64,000 nt of DNA from Streptomyces sp. AC550_RSS872 (GTDB taxonomy: Bacteria > Actinomycetota > Actinomycetes > Streptomycetales > Streptomycetaceae), in NCBI RefSeq assembly GCF_019049285.1, contig NZ_JAGMUL010000121.1:23802-87801 (forward strand). The letters run 5' to 3'. A program made the position numbers and the translations under genes. The notes beneath the pieces are model-generated. The model saw nothing but the letters and a program-made list of their open reading frames with translations, ran no database searches and had not been told where the DNA came from. Position 1 is the first letter of the stretch. Every line of letters starts with the position of its first letter. Shown here piece after piece: positions 8,184-17,717 of this stretch.

Positions 8184-8227
8184 TTGACATCAATGATTCT
8201 CCTGTTCTAAATTTACGTCCGATGTAA
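8184..8227 (+). promoter_or_regulatory. Promoter with overlapping TetR-type operator
   Basis: TTGACA at 8184-8189, a 17-bp spacer and CTAAAT at 8207-8212 give a plausible promoter toward the VOC gene. Directly after it, 8213-8227 (TTACGTCCGATGTAA) is a near-perfect dyad (TTAC.TC/GA.GTAA), placed where a repressor would block the start site. Binding by the adjacent TetR protein is inferred. Confidence 0.5.
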
Positions 8228-8277
8228 GGTTTCGCTCGCTCGGCCTGCTGCCTGACACCCGAACCGAAGGAACCCGC

Positions 8278-8667
8278 GTGCAGATCACCGCTTCCACCGT
8301 CGCCCTCACCGTCGACGACGTGGCCGCCTCCCGCTCCTTCTTCACCACCCACCTCGGCTACGAGGAGCGCATGGCCGCCGACGGCTTCTCCTCGCTGAGC
8401 CGTCCCGATGCCGCGGCCGACATAGTCCTGTTGCGCCGCGGCATGGAGATCCTGCCGGACGACCAGCGCGATCAGCGCGCCCGCGGGCTCATCCTCGCGT
8501 TCACCCTCGACAGCGGCATCGCCGACGAAGAGGACAGGCTGCGGGCTGCGGGCGTCGAAATCACCATGCCGCTGCGTGAAGAGCCGTGGGGTGAACGCCT
8601 CTTCCAGATCACCGACCCCAACGGTGTGGTCGTCCAGTTCGTGGAGTGGGCCTCCTCCGCGGCGTGA
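8278..8667 (+). CDS. VOC-superfamily (glyoxalase/bleomycin-resistance fold) protein
   Basis: 129 residues from the GTG at 8278. It has the paired beta-alpha-beta-beta-beta units of the vicinal oxygen chelate fold: TVALTVDDVAASRSFFTTHL at the start and WGERLFQITDPNGVVVQFVEW at the end, the latter carrying the usual metal-site Glu. Members bind metals, antibiotics or small electrophiles; which applies here cannot be read. Divergent from the TetR gene; its end overlaps the start of the reductase pseudogene's long frame. Confidence 0.85.
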   Translation: MQITASTVALTVDDVAASRSFFTTHLGYEERMAADGFSSLSRPDAAADIVLLRRGMEILPDDQRDQRARGLILAFTLDSGIADEEDRLRAAGVEITMPLREEPWGERLFQITDPNGVVVQFVEWASSAA

Positions 8668-9323
8668 CCTCCGGCATCGCCGACAAGACGACCACTCCAC
8701 GTAGGGCCCTCATACGCAAGCTCGTGTACTACATCGCCTCCACTGCCGACGGCTTTATCGCCGGGCCGGACGGCACGGACCCCACCGGCCCCGACGGCTT
8801 CTGGCCGATCGCTCCGGACTACGTCCAGCACCTGGCCGCCACATACCCCGAGACCCTGCTCGCCGCGGCCCGTGAGGCGCTGGGCGTCACAGCCGAGGGC
8901 ACCCATTTCGACACCGTCCTCGAGGGCCGCAAGAGCTACGAGATCGGCCTGTCGGCCGGTGTCCCGGGCGCCTAGCCGCATCTGCGTCACCTCGTCTTCT
9001 CGCGGAGTCTCACCGAACTGCCTGCCCCCGCCGTGGAACTCGTCGCCGACGACCCCGCGGCGAAGGTCCGTGAGCTCAAGCGGGAAGAAGGCAAGGACAT
9101 CTGGCTGCTCGGCGGAGCGGAACTGGTGGGCGCTCTCTATCCGGAGATCGACCGGCTGATCGTCAAGCTCAGTCCCCTCACCATCGGCGACGGCATCCCC
9201 CTGTTTTCCCGCAAAACTGCCTTCGCCCCGCGTCTCTGGCAACTCACCGACCACACCACGCTGGAGAGCGGCGCCTTCTTCCTCACCTACGACCGTGCGC
9301 CCGACTCCGAGGCACGGGTCTAA
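8646..9323 (+). pseudogene. Dihydrofolate-reductase-like (RibD C-terminal) protein broken by an amber codon
   Basis: One continuous frame with a single internal stop, TAG at 8973-8975. Before it: KLVYYIASTADGFIAGPDG and VLEGRKSYEIGL. After it: PHLRHLVFSRSLTELP, KDIWLLGGAELVGAL and GIPLFS. These are the NADPH- and substrate-site blocks of the RibD_C/DHFR-like family. TAG stands where a Tyr (TAC) is expected before PHLRH. The expected initiator before RKLVYY is ATA (8712-8714), so a start inside the VOC gene would be needed. The domain is complete apart from the nonsense codon, so the loss looks recent. Confidence 0.75.
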
Positions 9324-9417
9324 CGACCTTGGGAGCGATTGAGCGGGGGTGCTCATGGCCAGCTGGGGCTTGCGTGAAGTCAGTCGTCCATGAGCACACA
9401 GCGCACCGCCTGAGGGA

Positions 9418-9714
9418 TTGCCCGTCCATCGAGTCTTGACCGGGCCGGACGATGCCGCGGTCTGCCACCATGTGAGCGAGCTGATGGGCCTTGGCTTCGA
9501 GCTGCACGAACGCCCCGCCGTCAAACTCGCCACCGCCCTGACCCAGGGCAACCGCACCATCATCGTCATCGCCCACCGGCCCGCGACCATCCGCCGCGCC
9601 GACCACATCGCCGTCCTCGAACCCGGCCGCATCGCGGAGCAGGGCACCTGGGACGACCTCACAGCTCGCCCCGACGGCCCGCTCAACCGCGTACTGGCCG
9701 TCACGCCGTCCTGA
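9418..9714 (+). pseudogene. ABC-transporter ATPase C-terminal fragment
   Basis: The part from about 9535 encodes the end of an ABC ATPase domain: RTIIVIAHRPATIRRADHI contains the H-loop His, followed by VLEPGRIAEQGTWDDLTA. Walker A, the signature and Walker B are absent and the upstream sequence is unrelated, so this is a truncated remnant of an exporter-type fusion ATPase. It cannot act alone. Confidence 0.6.
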
Positions 9715-10109
9715 ACCCGATGAGTCATCTCCCAGGAGGCACTGAGATCCGGGCCGTCGTGGGTCACGAACGTCACGCAGCCAGCCCGAAGTTGTCCAGG
9801 CACGGTGGCGTCCCGCCAAGTCGCACGAGGCCCTGACGCCCGAGTAGTACTCCTGGGCCTGGCACGACCTGATCGAATCCGCCCTTCAGGGAACGCGTGC
9901 CGACGGGTTGATGAGCTTCTGTACGCGCAGACGAAGGCCAATCGGGCCCACTGGGACGCCGCTCCCTGGTCCGGCCCAGAATCTGACAGAGACGAGCCGT
10001 CAGTGCGGGGCGCCCTCGGCCGGGCGGGGGGAGACGGTGCGGGCCTGCGGTGGACAGGTCTGCGCGACGCTGGTCAGCAGCACGCGCTGGTCTGCGAGGT
10101 GAGCGTCTC
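9715..10109. other. Stretch without a recognisable gene
   Basis: No frame shows a family I recognise. The plus strand has interrupted open pieces (for example SWAWHDLIESAL near 9855) split by stops, compatible with gene decay. Nothing else seen. Confidence 0.3.
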
Positions 10110-10328
10110 GTGGATGATGTCTCGGTGGCCAACCGCGTCAGCACCCTGATCTCGGCCCTTGGGCTCCTCATTAGTACGGGTCTTTGTGCCCTTGCCATTC
10201 ATGAGCATCGGGCCGGAGCATCGGTTCTCTGGATCGTGGCGGGAGTTCTGATTCTCCTGGGCGCTGTCTACACCCTTGTGCAGGACATTCGGCACATTCG
10301 GCGATCTCGCGCGGGGAAGTCGGCCTGA
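10110..10328 (+). CDS. Small two-helix membrane protein
   Basis: 72 residues from the GTG at 10110 (GTG 10125 is an alternative). Two hydrophobic segments, STLISALGLLISTGLCALAI and ASVLWIVAGVLILLGAVYTL, are joined by a short His/Arg linker; the tail IRHIRRSRAGKSA is basic and predicted cytoplasmic. Family not recognised. Confidence 0.45.
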   Translation: MDDVSVANRVSTLISALGLLISTGLCALAIHEHRAGASVLWIVAGVLILLGAVYTLVQDIRHIRRSRAGKSA

Positions 10329-10668
10329 AGCGGCGGCAGCCCGCTTCGCGTGCCTGCGGGCAGCGGGATTGTGCACGTGCTGCGTCGAGGCGCTGAGGAT
10401 GCGGCCCGGGCACGATGTCGACTTGGCTCGCGTGGGCGTGAGTGGTCGTGATCGGGTCGGCTTTGAAGCCGGTTGCTCGGTGCGCCGCTCCTCACGGTGG
10501 CCCGGGTGAGAGAAGTCACAGTGAGTATGGGCGGTTCACCTACTTTTGGCCAACAGGGCGTGATCCGGCCATGGATGGCATTCGTGCAGGTCACCTCTAT
10601 GATCACTCGGCTGGCCATCTTCACGGATGGCACACAGTCATAACAGGAAATGCATGATCGGGGGGTTT
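10329..10668. other. Intergenic stretch upstream of the secreted pseudogene
   Basis: No supported coding frame. It presumably holds the promoter of the secreted-protein gene that starts at 10669; no convincing -35/-10 pair was identified. Confidence 0.3.
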
Positions 10669-13600
10669 GTGAACAGACGGTTCACAACAGTGGCCACATC
10701 ACTGGCCCTGTGTCTCACATTCGCCGCCAACGCGGCAGGCGCGACCTACACGGTCGGCGCCCCCGCGGCGGCGGGCCAGGACACGGCAGAAGAGGCCATT
10801 GCGTCCAAGCGCGTCACCGAGGCCCCGGACGTCGAGTCCGCCCGGCTCGCCGCAGTCCTGGGGGCAAGCGCGTGGAGGCCGTGTCGGAGCGCACGGCCGA
10901 GTCCACAACCTGGGCGAACCCGGACGGCAGCCTGACCACTGAGACCGCGTCCGGTGCGATACGGGTACGCGAGGACGGGCAGTGGAAGCGCATCGACACC
11001 ACACTCGTCGACACCGGCAGCCGGCTGGAGCCGAAGACCGCTGTCGCTGACGTGGCGCTGTCCGACGGCGGTTCCGAGGACTTCGCTTCGGTCGGCCGGG
11101 GCGCGCTCACCTTCGGGCTGGACTGGGCAACAGCCCTTCCGGCGCCTCAGGTGGACGGCGACACCGCCGTCTAATCCATCGGTCGTCCCCAACGGTGACC
11201 TGCATGTCACCGCGCTGCCGCACGGGTTCACCGAGTCGCTGATCCTCAAGAAGCGTCCCACCGAGCCGGTCGAACTCCGGCTGCCCGTCACGCTGGACGG
11301 GATGGACCTGGAGAAGACGAAGGAGCGTCACCTCCGCCTGGAGAACGACAGCGGCGACCTCGTGGCCAGTGCCCCGGCGCCCCGGATGTGGGGCAGCGGC
11401 ACGGACCCCAAGTCCGGGGAGCCGACCCGGTCGGCCGAGATCACCACGACGGTGGAGAGGACCCCACAGGGCACCGTCCTGGTCCTCCGCCCGAGCCAGG
11501 AGTTCCTCAGCGACCCGAGCGTCACGTACCCGGTCACCATCGACCCGACCACCACGCTCGCCGCTTCGACCGACACCTGGGTCGCCACGAACTACCCGGA
11601 CTCCCAGCGCGGTTCGACCGAGCTGAAGGCAGGCACGTACGACGCCGGCACCACGAGGGCGCGCTCGTACGTCAAGTTCGACGTGTCCAAGTACACCGGC
11701 AAGCACATCCTCGGCGCCGAGCTACGGCTTCACTCGTACTGGTCCTCCAGCTGCTCCACCACAGGCGCGGGCGTGGAGGCGCGGCGGATCACCGGAAGCT
11801 GGGACCCGAGCGCCGTGACCTGGGGCGCGCAGCCGGCCACGACCGCCACCGGTGCCGCCGTGTCGAAGGCGTCCTACGGCTACAGCTCGGCCTGCCCTGC
11901 CAACTTCATGCGCTGGAACGTTTCTTCGATCGCCCAGGCCTGGGCCGACGGACAGCCCAACCACGGTCTACAGATCAAGGGCGTGGACGAGACCGACTCC
12001 ACGACCTGGCGCCGCTTCCGGTCCGCCAACTACGTGGACGGTTCGCAGGGCCCGACCGAGCCGGCGCTGTCGGTGACGTACAACACCAAGCCCGGTGTGG
12101 CCTCCCCGGTGAGCCCCGCCGACGGCACCGTCACCGCCGACACCACCCCGACGCTGTCGGCCAAGGCCACCGACGCGGACGGCAACACAGTCCGCTTCAC
12201 CATCGAGGTCTGGAACACCGCCGGCACCACCAAGATCGCCTCGGGCCAGACCTCGTACACCGCCTCGGGAGCCACCGGATCCTGGGCCGCCCCGGCCCTC
12301 GCCCCCGGCTCCTGCAAGTGGCGCGCCGCCAGTTACGACGGCACCGACTGGAACGACACGTGGTCGGTCTGGCGCAACCTGACCCTCGACACCACGGTGC
12401 CCGCCGCCCCCGCGCTGTCCTCCACCGCATACCCCGCCGACGGTCTGTGGCACGGCGACGCGGGTCAGGCCGGCACATTCAAGGTCACCGACCCCGCGGG
12501 CAAGGCGGTCTCCGCCGAGTACGCCCTCGACGAGGGTGCGACCACCGCCATCACGCTCACCGGCGGCACGGCTTCCTTCTCCTTGGCCCCCACGACCCGC
12601 GGCACCCACACCCTGACTGCTCGCGTGAAGAACCCCAACGGCGTCTGGTCCGACTGGGCCACCCACACCTTCCGCGTGGGCGTCATCGCGGGGAGCCTCT
12701 CCACCTCGTTCATCAACGACATCGCCGAGGCGCACTTCTCGCAGACGCTGCACCCGCCGGTCGACGACGTCCCCATCGAGGAACTCCCAGCGGACGAGGT
12801 CTACCCGGAGGTCGACGACACACCTGCCGACTTCGTCGAGCAGGTCGACCCCGAGGTCGTGGAGACCGAGGACTCCGCCACGGCCGTCCCGGCCGCCCAG
12901 CTGCCCGAGCGTGCAGACCAGGACATTGTGGGCACCAGCTCCGACGGGTCCGCCCAGGCGGTCGTCAACCTGCCCACCGGCACCGCCTCACCCGCGGAGC
13001 TGAGCAGCACTGGCCTGGTCGTCTACCCCAACACACAGACGGACGCCGACACCATCGCTGTCCGTAAGGGCCCCAACGCGGTGGAGCTCTTCCACCTGCT
13101 GCGCAGCGGCAACGCCCCGAGCTCCTTCACCTACCGACCCACGCTGCGTCCCGGCGAGGTCATCACAGTGGGTGAGGACAACACCATGATGATCTCGGGT
13201 TCGGACGGCGGCCTGACGACGTTCGTCACCGCCCCGCTGGCTCTGGACGCCAAGGGGAACACGGTTCCCGTCTCGATGAAGCTGTCCGGCAACGACATCG
13301 TCGTCTCGCTCGCCCCGACGGAAGGCCAGTCCATCGCCTACCCGGTCCTGCTGGACCCGGGCTACGGCTACGGAAACCTCACCGACGCGGAGTGGGACTA
13401 CTGCTTCTGGAATCCGTACGACTGCTCGCTCGCTTGGGACAGGGCGGACACGGCGTTCAAGAAGGCGCAGGAGCTCTACCCGGACAGCACCCTGTTCCAG
13501 GGCACCGGTGACTCCTTCCGGCACTGCTACTGGAACGCGCTGATGGAAATCCGCCTCTCCACAAAGGACGCGTCACGAGTCCGTCTCCAGGGGCAACGAC

Positions 13601-13765
13601 AAGGAGATGGACCTGCGCAACAACTCCATCGGCCGGGGTATCGGACGCTCGAACACGGGCAAGACGAACGCCGGCATCCGCAGCAGGGACGCATGCCGCA
13701 ACGCCCAGAAGAATGGCAGCCTGTGGATCATGAAGAGCGGCAGCCTCGTCAGGAGCAACCGATGA
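10669..13765 (+). pseudogene. Secreted wall-associated DNRLRE/DUF6973 protein, frameshifted
   Basis: Begins with a signal peptide (NRRFTTVATSLALCLTFAAN) at the GTG at 10669. The reading frame changes near 10860, near 11165 and near 13565; joining the pieces gives about 1030 residues. Order: signal peptide, N-terminal region (TASGAIRVREDGQWKRIDTT), DNRLRE domain (STDTWVATNYPDSQRGSTEL, MRWNVSSIAQAWADG), fibronectin-like repeats (TDADGNTVRFTIEVWN), then a DUF6973-type end (DSFRHCYWNALM, RGNDKEMDLRNNSIGR). Such proteins are cell-wall attached and often carry variable C-terminal effector-like domains. The stop overlaps the next ATG (ATGA). Confidence 0.7.
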
Positions 13766-14210
13766 CCGACATGCTCAGCCGGCGCGTGCACCGGTCCTTC
13801 TCCTCCTCCAGGTGGCCTACGTGGCCCTGCTGACGGTGGCCTTCACGGTCCTGCCGCCGGACACGGCGGAACTCGACCATCCGGACGCCTCGGCGCTCGA
13901 AAGGGCAGTCGTTCCCGTCGCCACCCTCGGCATCATCGTGGCTCTGGCGGGCGCAGCCGCGCTGCTGGGGCTGGAGAAGGCACGCACGCGCAGCCCCCGC
14001 GTCGTGCGCGCGGTGTGGCTCGCCCTCGTCGCCATGGGCCAGCTCGCCATCGCGGTCAAGGCGCTGCTCAACGTCCTCAGCCAGACACCCGGTCCGGACA
14101 CCGTGATCGGGGCGGGCATGATCGTCGTCGCTCTGTGCGTCGCCGTCGCGTGTGCGGTCGAGGTACGCGGCCCGTCGTCCGCATCGCCGTCGAGTGCGCG
14201 GGTCGTCTGA
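13762..14210 (+). pseudogene. Membrane protein coupled to the DUF6973 gene (probable 1-base frameshift)
   Basis: The ATG at 13762 overlaps the upstream stop, but its frame ends after 23 codons. From 13812 a second frame gives AYVALLTVAFTVLPP, VVPVATLGIIVALAGAAALLG, LALVAMGQLAIAVKALL and MIVVALCVAVACAVEV, that is four membrane segments. A one-base loss around 13793 would join MTDMLSRRVHR to LLLLQVAYVALL. A shortened product from GTG 13812 (132 aa) remains possible. Position directly after an effector-like C-terminus suggests an immunity role; this is inference. Confidence 0.5.
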
Positions 14211-14788
14211 CCCGACGCGACAGCCAGTGCACAGCTGAGCGCAGCCAACACGGAATAGCGGTCTGTGGCGCCCCACGGTTTCGGCCGGGGGCGCCACTCG
14301 GCTTTCCGGCATCGGGCCCCAGTGCTCTGTTGGATCTGGTGGCGCATGCCGGCGTACGCCCGGATCGGCTACATGATCGTCAGCGCGGGGCGCGCACTGG
14401 AGGACTCGCATGGTCCGGCCCCTGCCGAATAACGGCCCTGTCGGCTACCGCCGTGATGGGCGGCCGATCTCCCCGATCCTCGGAGCCTTCGTCGGAGGAC
14501 GAGACGAACGACCACCTGGACGGCACCGGTGACGGTGGCGGCCAGGGGCAGTGGGCGGTGCACGCAGGACTCCAGCTGGGCGCGAGGGGCAAAGTGACCG
14601 GCGAGCTATGGCTCGACTAACTCCACGGAGAAGCCTGCCGCTGGGACACACATCAAGGACACGCCGGATCCGCCGGTCGGTCGATGATCGAAGAAGCCGG
14701 GAGCCGCGCCTGGTCGGCTACCAGGGTCAACACGGCAGACGAGCGGGGCGGACGGCCGCGTGAAGTCCCTCAGGGGGTTTCCCGAGGA
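14211..14788. other. Stretch without a supported gene
   Basis: Short open pieces on both strands show no family I recognise and are interrupted by stops. Probably decayed DNA between the wall-protein locus and the recombinase relic. Confidence 0.3.
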
Positions 14789-15033
14789 ACGTGGAACTCC
14801 CGCTGGCCAGCGAGGTCTGCTGCGCTGGGCTGGCCTATTGCGTGGCTTTGGCCAGTTTCGGAACGGCGTGCGACGCTGATCTACTCGCTGCCTACCTTGA
14901 GCGCTACCTCCGTCGCCCTGACCTCGGATACGACCAAACCTTCGTCATGGGTGCTCTCCAGTTCATCGACCTGAACCCTGGAGCTGGTCAAGCCGACCGC
15001 TTCCGGCAACCGGGGGGTCTGTGGCAGCAGGTC
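14789..15033 (+). pseudogene. DUF6000-like C-terminal fragment
   Basis: Translates to AYCVALASFGTACDADLLAA, YLERYLRRPDLGYDQTFVMG and ADRFRQPGGLWQQ. I associate this pattern with the end of DUF6000 proteins, where PGGLW lies near the C-terminus. After about 15033 the frame runs into antisense recombinase-relic sequence. The N-terminal part of the family is missing. Function of the family is unknown. Confidence 0.45.
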
Positions 15034-15885
15034 GCGTTGCGCACGGACCAGTCGGGCGACTTCGGGCGGCAGCGGAAGATGATGGCCTGCGAGGTTGAGC
15101 GCCACCATCGCGTTGTCGTCCATGGCGTCGCGCACGGTGAGTTCGAGCAGTTTGGTGTGCTGCGGCCCGAAGAGGAGCGTCAGGGAACCAGCCGTACGAA
15201 CATCGAGAGGCAGAGAATCGTTGCCGAGACACCGGTGCAGCTGCTGGGCCTGCTCCTCGTCCGTCATGAAGACGCTGGGAGCGGCGATGCGTGCCCGCGG
15301 AACTACGAGTTCGCCGACAAGACCCCGAACTCGCGCCCAGGTGAACGAAGGCACGCACCTCACGACGTTCTACAGCCCCTTCCTCCAGCCACATCTCGAG
15401 TTCTGGCTGCGTGAGTTCCCCGAGAGCGGTGCCATGTTCGTCGAGCCAGTCGAGCAGTTCCAGGGCCCGGCGCAGTCGCCAGCGCATCTGGTGCTGTGTG
15501 CTGTGTGCTGTGTGCTGGCGCGTAGCGGGCGGTGCCGGTGGACCCGGCGGATGCGTTGGAGCGGATACCAATGAGTGAAGGGGGGACGAGCTGCCGCTGG
15601 GGGAGTGGCGCCTGGGCCAAGAGGGCGTCCGCCCAGCGGGGCAGGGCCTCCAATCGTTCGTCCCGCGGCGGCAGCACCGCCGCGACGACGAGGAGGTCGC
15701 GGAGGTAGCGAGTGGTCGGCGTGTTGGGGAGGTCGTCGAGCTGTTGGGGGGTGATCTCCTCATCGGAAATGGCTAGTGCCGCATCAGGCAAGGTTCGCTT
15801 CGCCCTGTCGGCATCCCCATCCGGACCAGGGTGAAGTCCTTCGTGATACGTTTCCTGCCGCCGTGCGCTGCTGCGAACCAAGGAG
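14963..15885 (-). pseudogene. Zinc-ribbon recombinase relic B, C-terminal part
   Basis: In three successive frames the minus strand gives EEITPQQLDDLPNTPTTRYL with VVAAVLPPRDERLEALPRWA, then LRRALELLDWLDEHGTALGE, then SLPLDVRTAGSLTLLFGPQH with LAGHHLPLPPEVARLV. The first block aligns with ITHASLDALSQGYNTTHHFR and LVATGVLPERNENLARLELW of the protein at 1-1496, so this is the same family. At least two frameshifts occur, one at or near a heptanucleotide repeat (15491-15518). The matching N-terminal piece lies beyond the hydrolase gene at 16.7-17.3 kb. Confidence 0.65.
15491..15518. repeat. Tandem heptanucleotide repeat (GTGCTGT x4)
   Basis: Four consecutive 7-base units, the last ending in G instead of T. 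Because 7 is not a multiple of 3, each unit gained or lost shifts the reading frame of the relic that contains it. A slippage tract is the simplest reading. Confidence 0.6.
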
Positions 15886-15978
15886 GTGAGACCCATCAAC
15901 GCTTTGACAGGTCGGGCCTCCCTCCCCTGCATGGCCTAGGGAGTGCCCGCAGAGGCATCCCGAAAGGCTTGAAACGCT

Positions 15979-16710
15979 ATGCGCTTCATCTCTGAGACGT
16001 CGTCCGACGGCGTCCGCGAACAGCTCTTTACTATCGGTGAGATTCCCGGCGTGCTGTGGACGCCGGAAGGTGCCGTCGACGCTCGTCCACTCGTCCTGAT
16101 GGGACACGGCGGCGGTCAGCACAAGAAGGCCCCCGACATCCTGTCGCGTGCACGCCGCTTCGTGACAGAGCTCGGTTTCGCGGTCGTGGCGGTCGACGTG
16201 CCCGCCCACGGCGACCGGCCGAAGGTCGAGGAGTACGACCGGATCGCGACCGAGAACCAGGCTCGTTGGGAAGCCGGTGAAGAGCTGGCTCCGCTGATCG
16301 CCGGTTTCCAGGCGCTCGTGGCCCGCCAGACCGTGCCGGAATGGCGAGCAGTCCTGGACGCGGTTCAGCAACTCAAACACGTCGGTGCCGGTCCGGTGGG
16401 ATACTGGGGGGTCTGCTTGGGGTGCGGACTCGGCGTTCCGTTCGTCGCTGCGGAACCCCGAATCCGCGCGGCGGTACTGGGGTTGGGCGGGGCACTGGCC
16501 TCGGCCGAGGACGCCGCGGCGATCACCGTCCCGGTGGAGTTCTTGGTTCAGTGGGACGACGAGCGGGTGCCGCGAGTCCAGAGCTTGGCGCTGTTCGACG
16601 CCTTGGCCTCGGCCGAGAAGACGCTGCATGCCAACCCCGGCAAGCACGGGGAGATCCCGGCATTCGAGCTGGACAGCACCCTGAGGTTCTTCTCCCGGCA
16701 CCTCGGTTAA
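15979..16710 (+). CDS. Alpha/beta hydrolase with a Cys-type nucleophile elbow
   Basis: 243 residues from the ATG at 15979. Oxyanion motif LMGHGGGQHKKAP (about residues 39-51). The nucleophile elbow reads GYWGVCLGCGLGVP, that is G-x-C-x-G rather than G-x-S-x-G, resembling dienelactone hydrolase. The acid is probably in VQWDDERVP and the His in NPGKHGEIP. Esterase or hydrolase of unknown substrate. It is intact and opposite in direction to the relic pieces on both sides, as if inserted into or retained within the decayed recombinase gene. Confidence 0.8.
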   Translation: MRFISETSSDGVREQLFTIGEIPGVLWTPEGAVDARPLVLMGHGGGQHKKAPDILSRARRFVTELGFAVVAVDVPAHGDRPKVEEYDRIATENQARWEAGEELAPLIAGFQALVARQTVPEWRAVLDAVQQLKHVGAGPVGYWGVCLGCGLGVPFVAAEPRIRAAVLGLGGALASAEDAAAITVPVEFLVQWDDERVPRVQSLALFDALASAEKTLHANPGKHGEIPAFELDSTLRFFSRHLG

Positions 16711-17268
16711 TACCCGCCGCCCGTGGTGCATGGCGCGCCGATCAAGTTCCGTTTCCGATCGGCGCGTTCACGGAAACTGGTCGGCGTGGCCGACACTCGC
16801 CCGCACTGGCCACATGAGGTGGCAACGTGCTTGCCATACCAGGTGCCGCAGAGCGGGCCGTTCAGGCCGCTGCCGTTGAGCCTTATCTGGCGGCCGCAGC
16901 CTGAGCAGGTCTTCGGAGACCGCACCCGGTAGGCGCAGCTCGAACAGCAGTGTTCGGTCGGGAGGCGATGCGTGAGCTCGCGCGAGATCCTTCCGCAGCC
17001 GGCGCCGTCGGCAGGGTGACCGGGCCGTGCCCGGCAACCGCCAGGGCATGGGCGAGCCTCACCAGATTCTGTGCAGGCGTCGGGCCCGGATTCGGCAGGG
17101 CATCTTGATGCTGCTGGAAGTGGTGGGCAAGGCCTACGCAGTTACGTGCTGTGATCTTCCCGCGTTCCAGTGCCTCCGCAGCCTGCTCGCCGGCCACCCC
17201 TTGAGGTGGGAGGTGAGGTATGCGACGACCTGTCGATGTGCCTCGTCGAGGCGGAGGGGAGCGGTCAT
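16707..17268 (-). pseudogene. Zinc-ribbon recombinase relic B, N-terminal part
   Basis: From the ATG at 17268: MTAPLRLDEAHRQVVAYL; after a frame change LAHHFQQHQDALPNPG with QNLVRLAHALAVAGHG, which aligns with LARHFAEHGDALAAPS and ALIRLLRQLKADGFG of the intact protein at 1-1496. Another frame change leads to one and a half zinc ribbons (TCSGCGRQI..GPLCGTWYG, SCGQCGRVS). The remaining ribbons are lost. It is collinear with the C-terminal relic at 14.96-15.89 kb, so the two belong to one former gene now interrupted by the hydrolase locus. Confidence 0.6.
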
Positions 17269-17415
17269 TCCGGTCGTGGGCCGGGCCCTCATCGCCAACC
17301 CCGACCTGGTCGAGCGCTGACAGGGTGGCCACCCGGAGAACGAGCTGCGGCCGGAACTTTCTACGGGCCGGGCGCCGAGGGCTACACCGACTACCCCTTC
17401 CCCGAAGCGGCTTGA
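17255..17415 (+). pseudogene. Old Yellow Enzyme/alkene reductase C-terminal relic
   Basis: PVVGRALIANPDLVER, a TGA (17318-17320) where Trp is expected, then QGGHPENELRP, a frame change, and FYGPGAEGYTDYPF. These are the last strand, FMN-phosphate region and C-terminal tail of NADPH-dependent alkene reductases. Only about 50 codons remain. Confidence 0.6.
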
Positions 17416-17717
17416 GGCCTGGCCCCCGACCGGCGACACTGTGCCCGCCCCTTTGAGCCCGCGGTCACACCGGCGGTCACCGGCTCGAGGAGCGTCGGGT
17501 CCGTCAGGGCGTTGACGGTCCGCAGGTTCCTGGTCGGCAGCCTGGGTTCGGTGACCCACCGTCTACCAGGTCCGCCTTCCGTAGGGGAGGAGTTCGCCGA
17601 TAGCCGTCCCCGCTGTACACCGGCGCCCGTACCGTCCAGCCCGAACGCCGGGAACGGGGGTGAGTGCCTGTTCTCGATCCCGTAGATCGCCGCGACTGCA
17701 CCTGACAAGATCAACCC
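17416..17717. other. Stretch without a recognisable gene
   Basis: No frame on either strand shows a known family. The 3' part must contain the promoter of the GNAT gene at 17718. Nothing further seen. Confidence 0.3.

Noticed and set aside
11388..13067. 559-codon open frame overlapping the wall-protein gene
   Set aside because: Translation is Arg/His/Pro-rich with no pattern, while the other frame encodes DNRLRE and Fn3-like motifs.
10669..13765. Programmed frameshifting in the wall-protein gene
   Set aside because: At least three separate frame changes at unrelated sites without slippery sequences fit mutation or sequencing error better.
15491..15518. Possible CRISPR or direct-repeat array
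   Set aside because: Units are 7 bp with no spacers; a simple tandem repeat. No CRISPR-like array was seen anywhere in the window.
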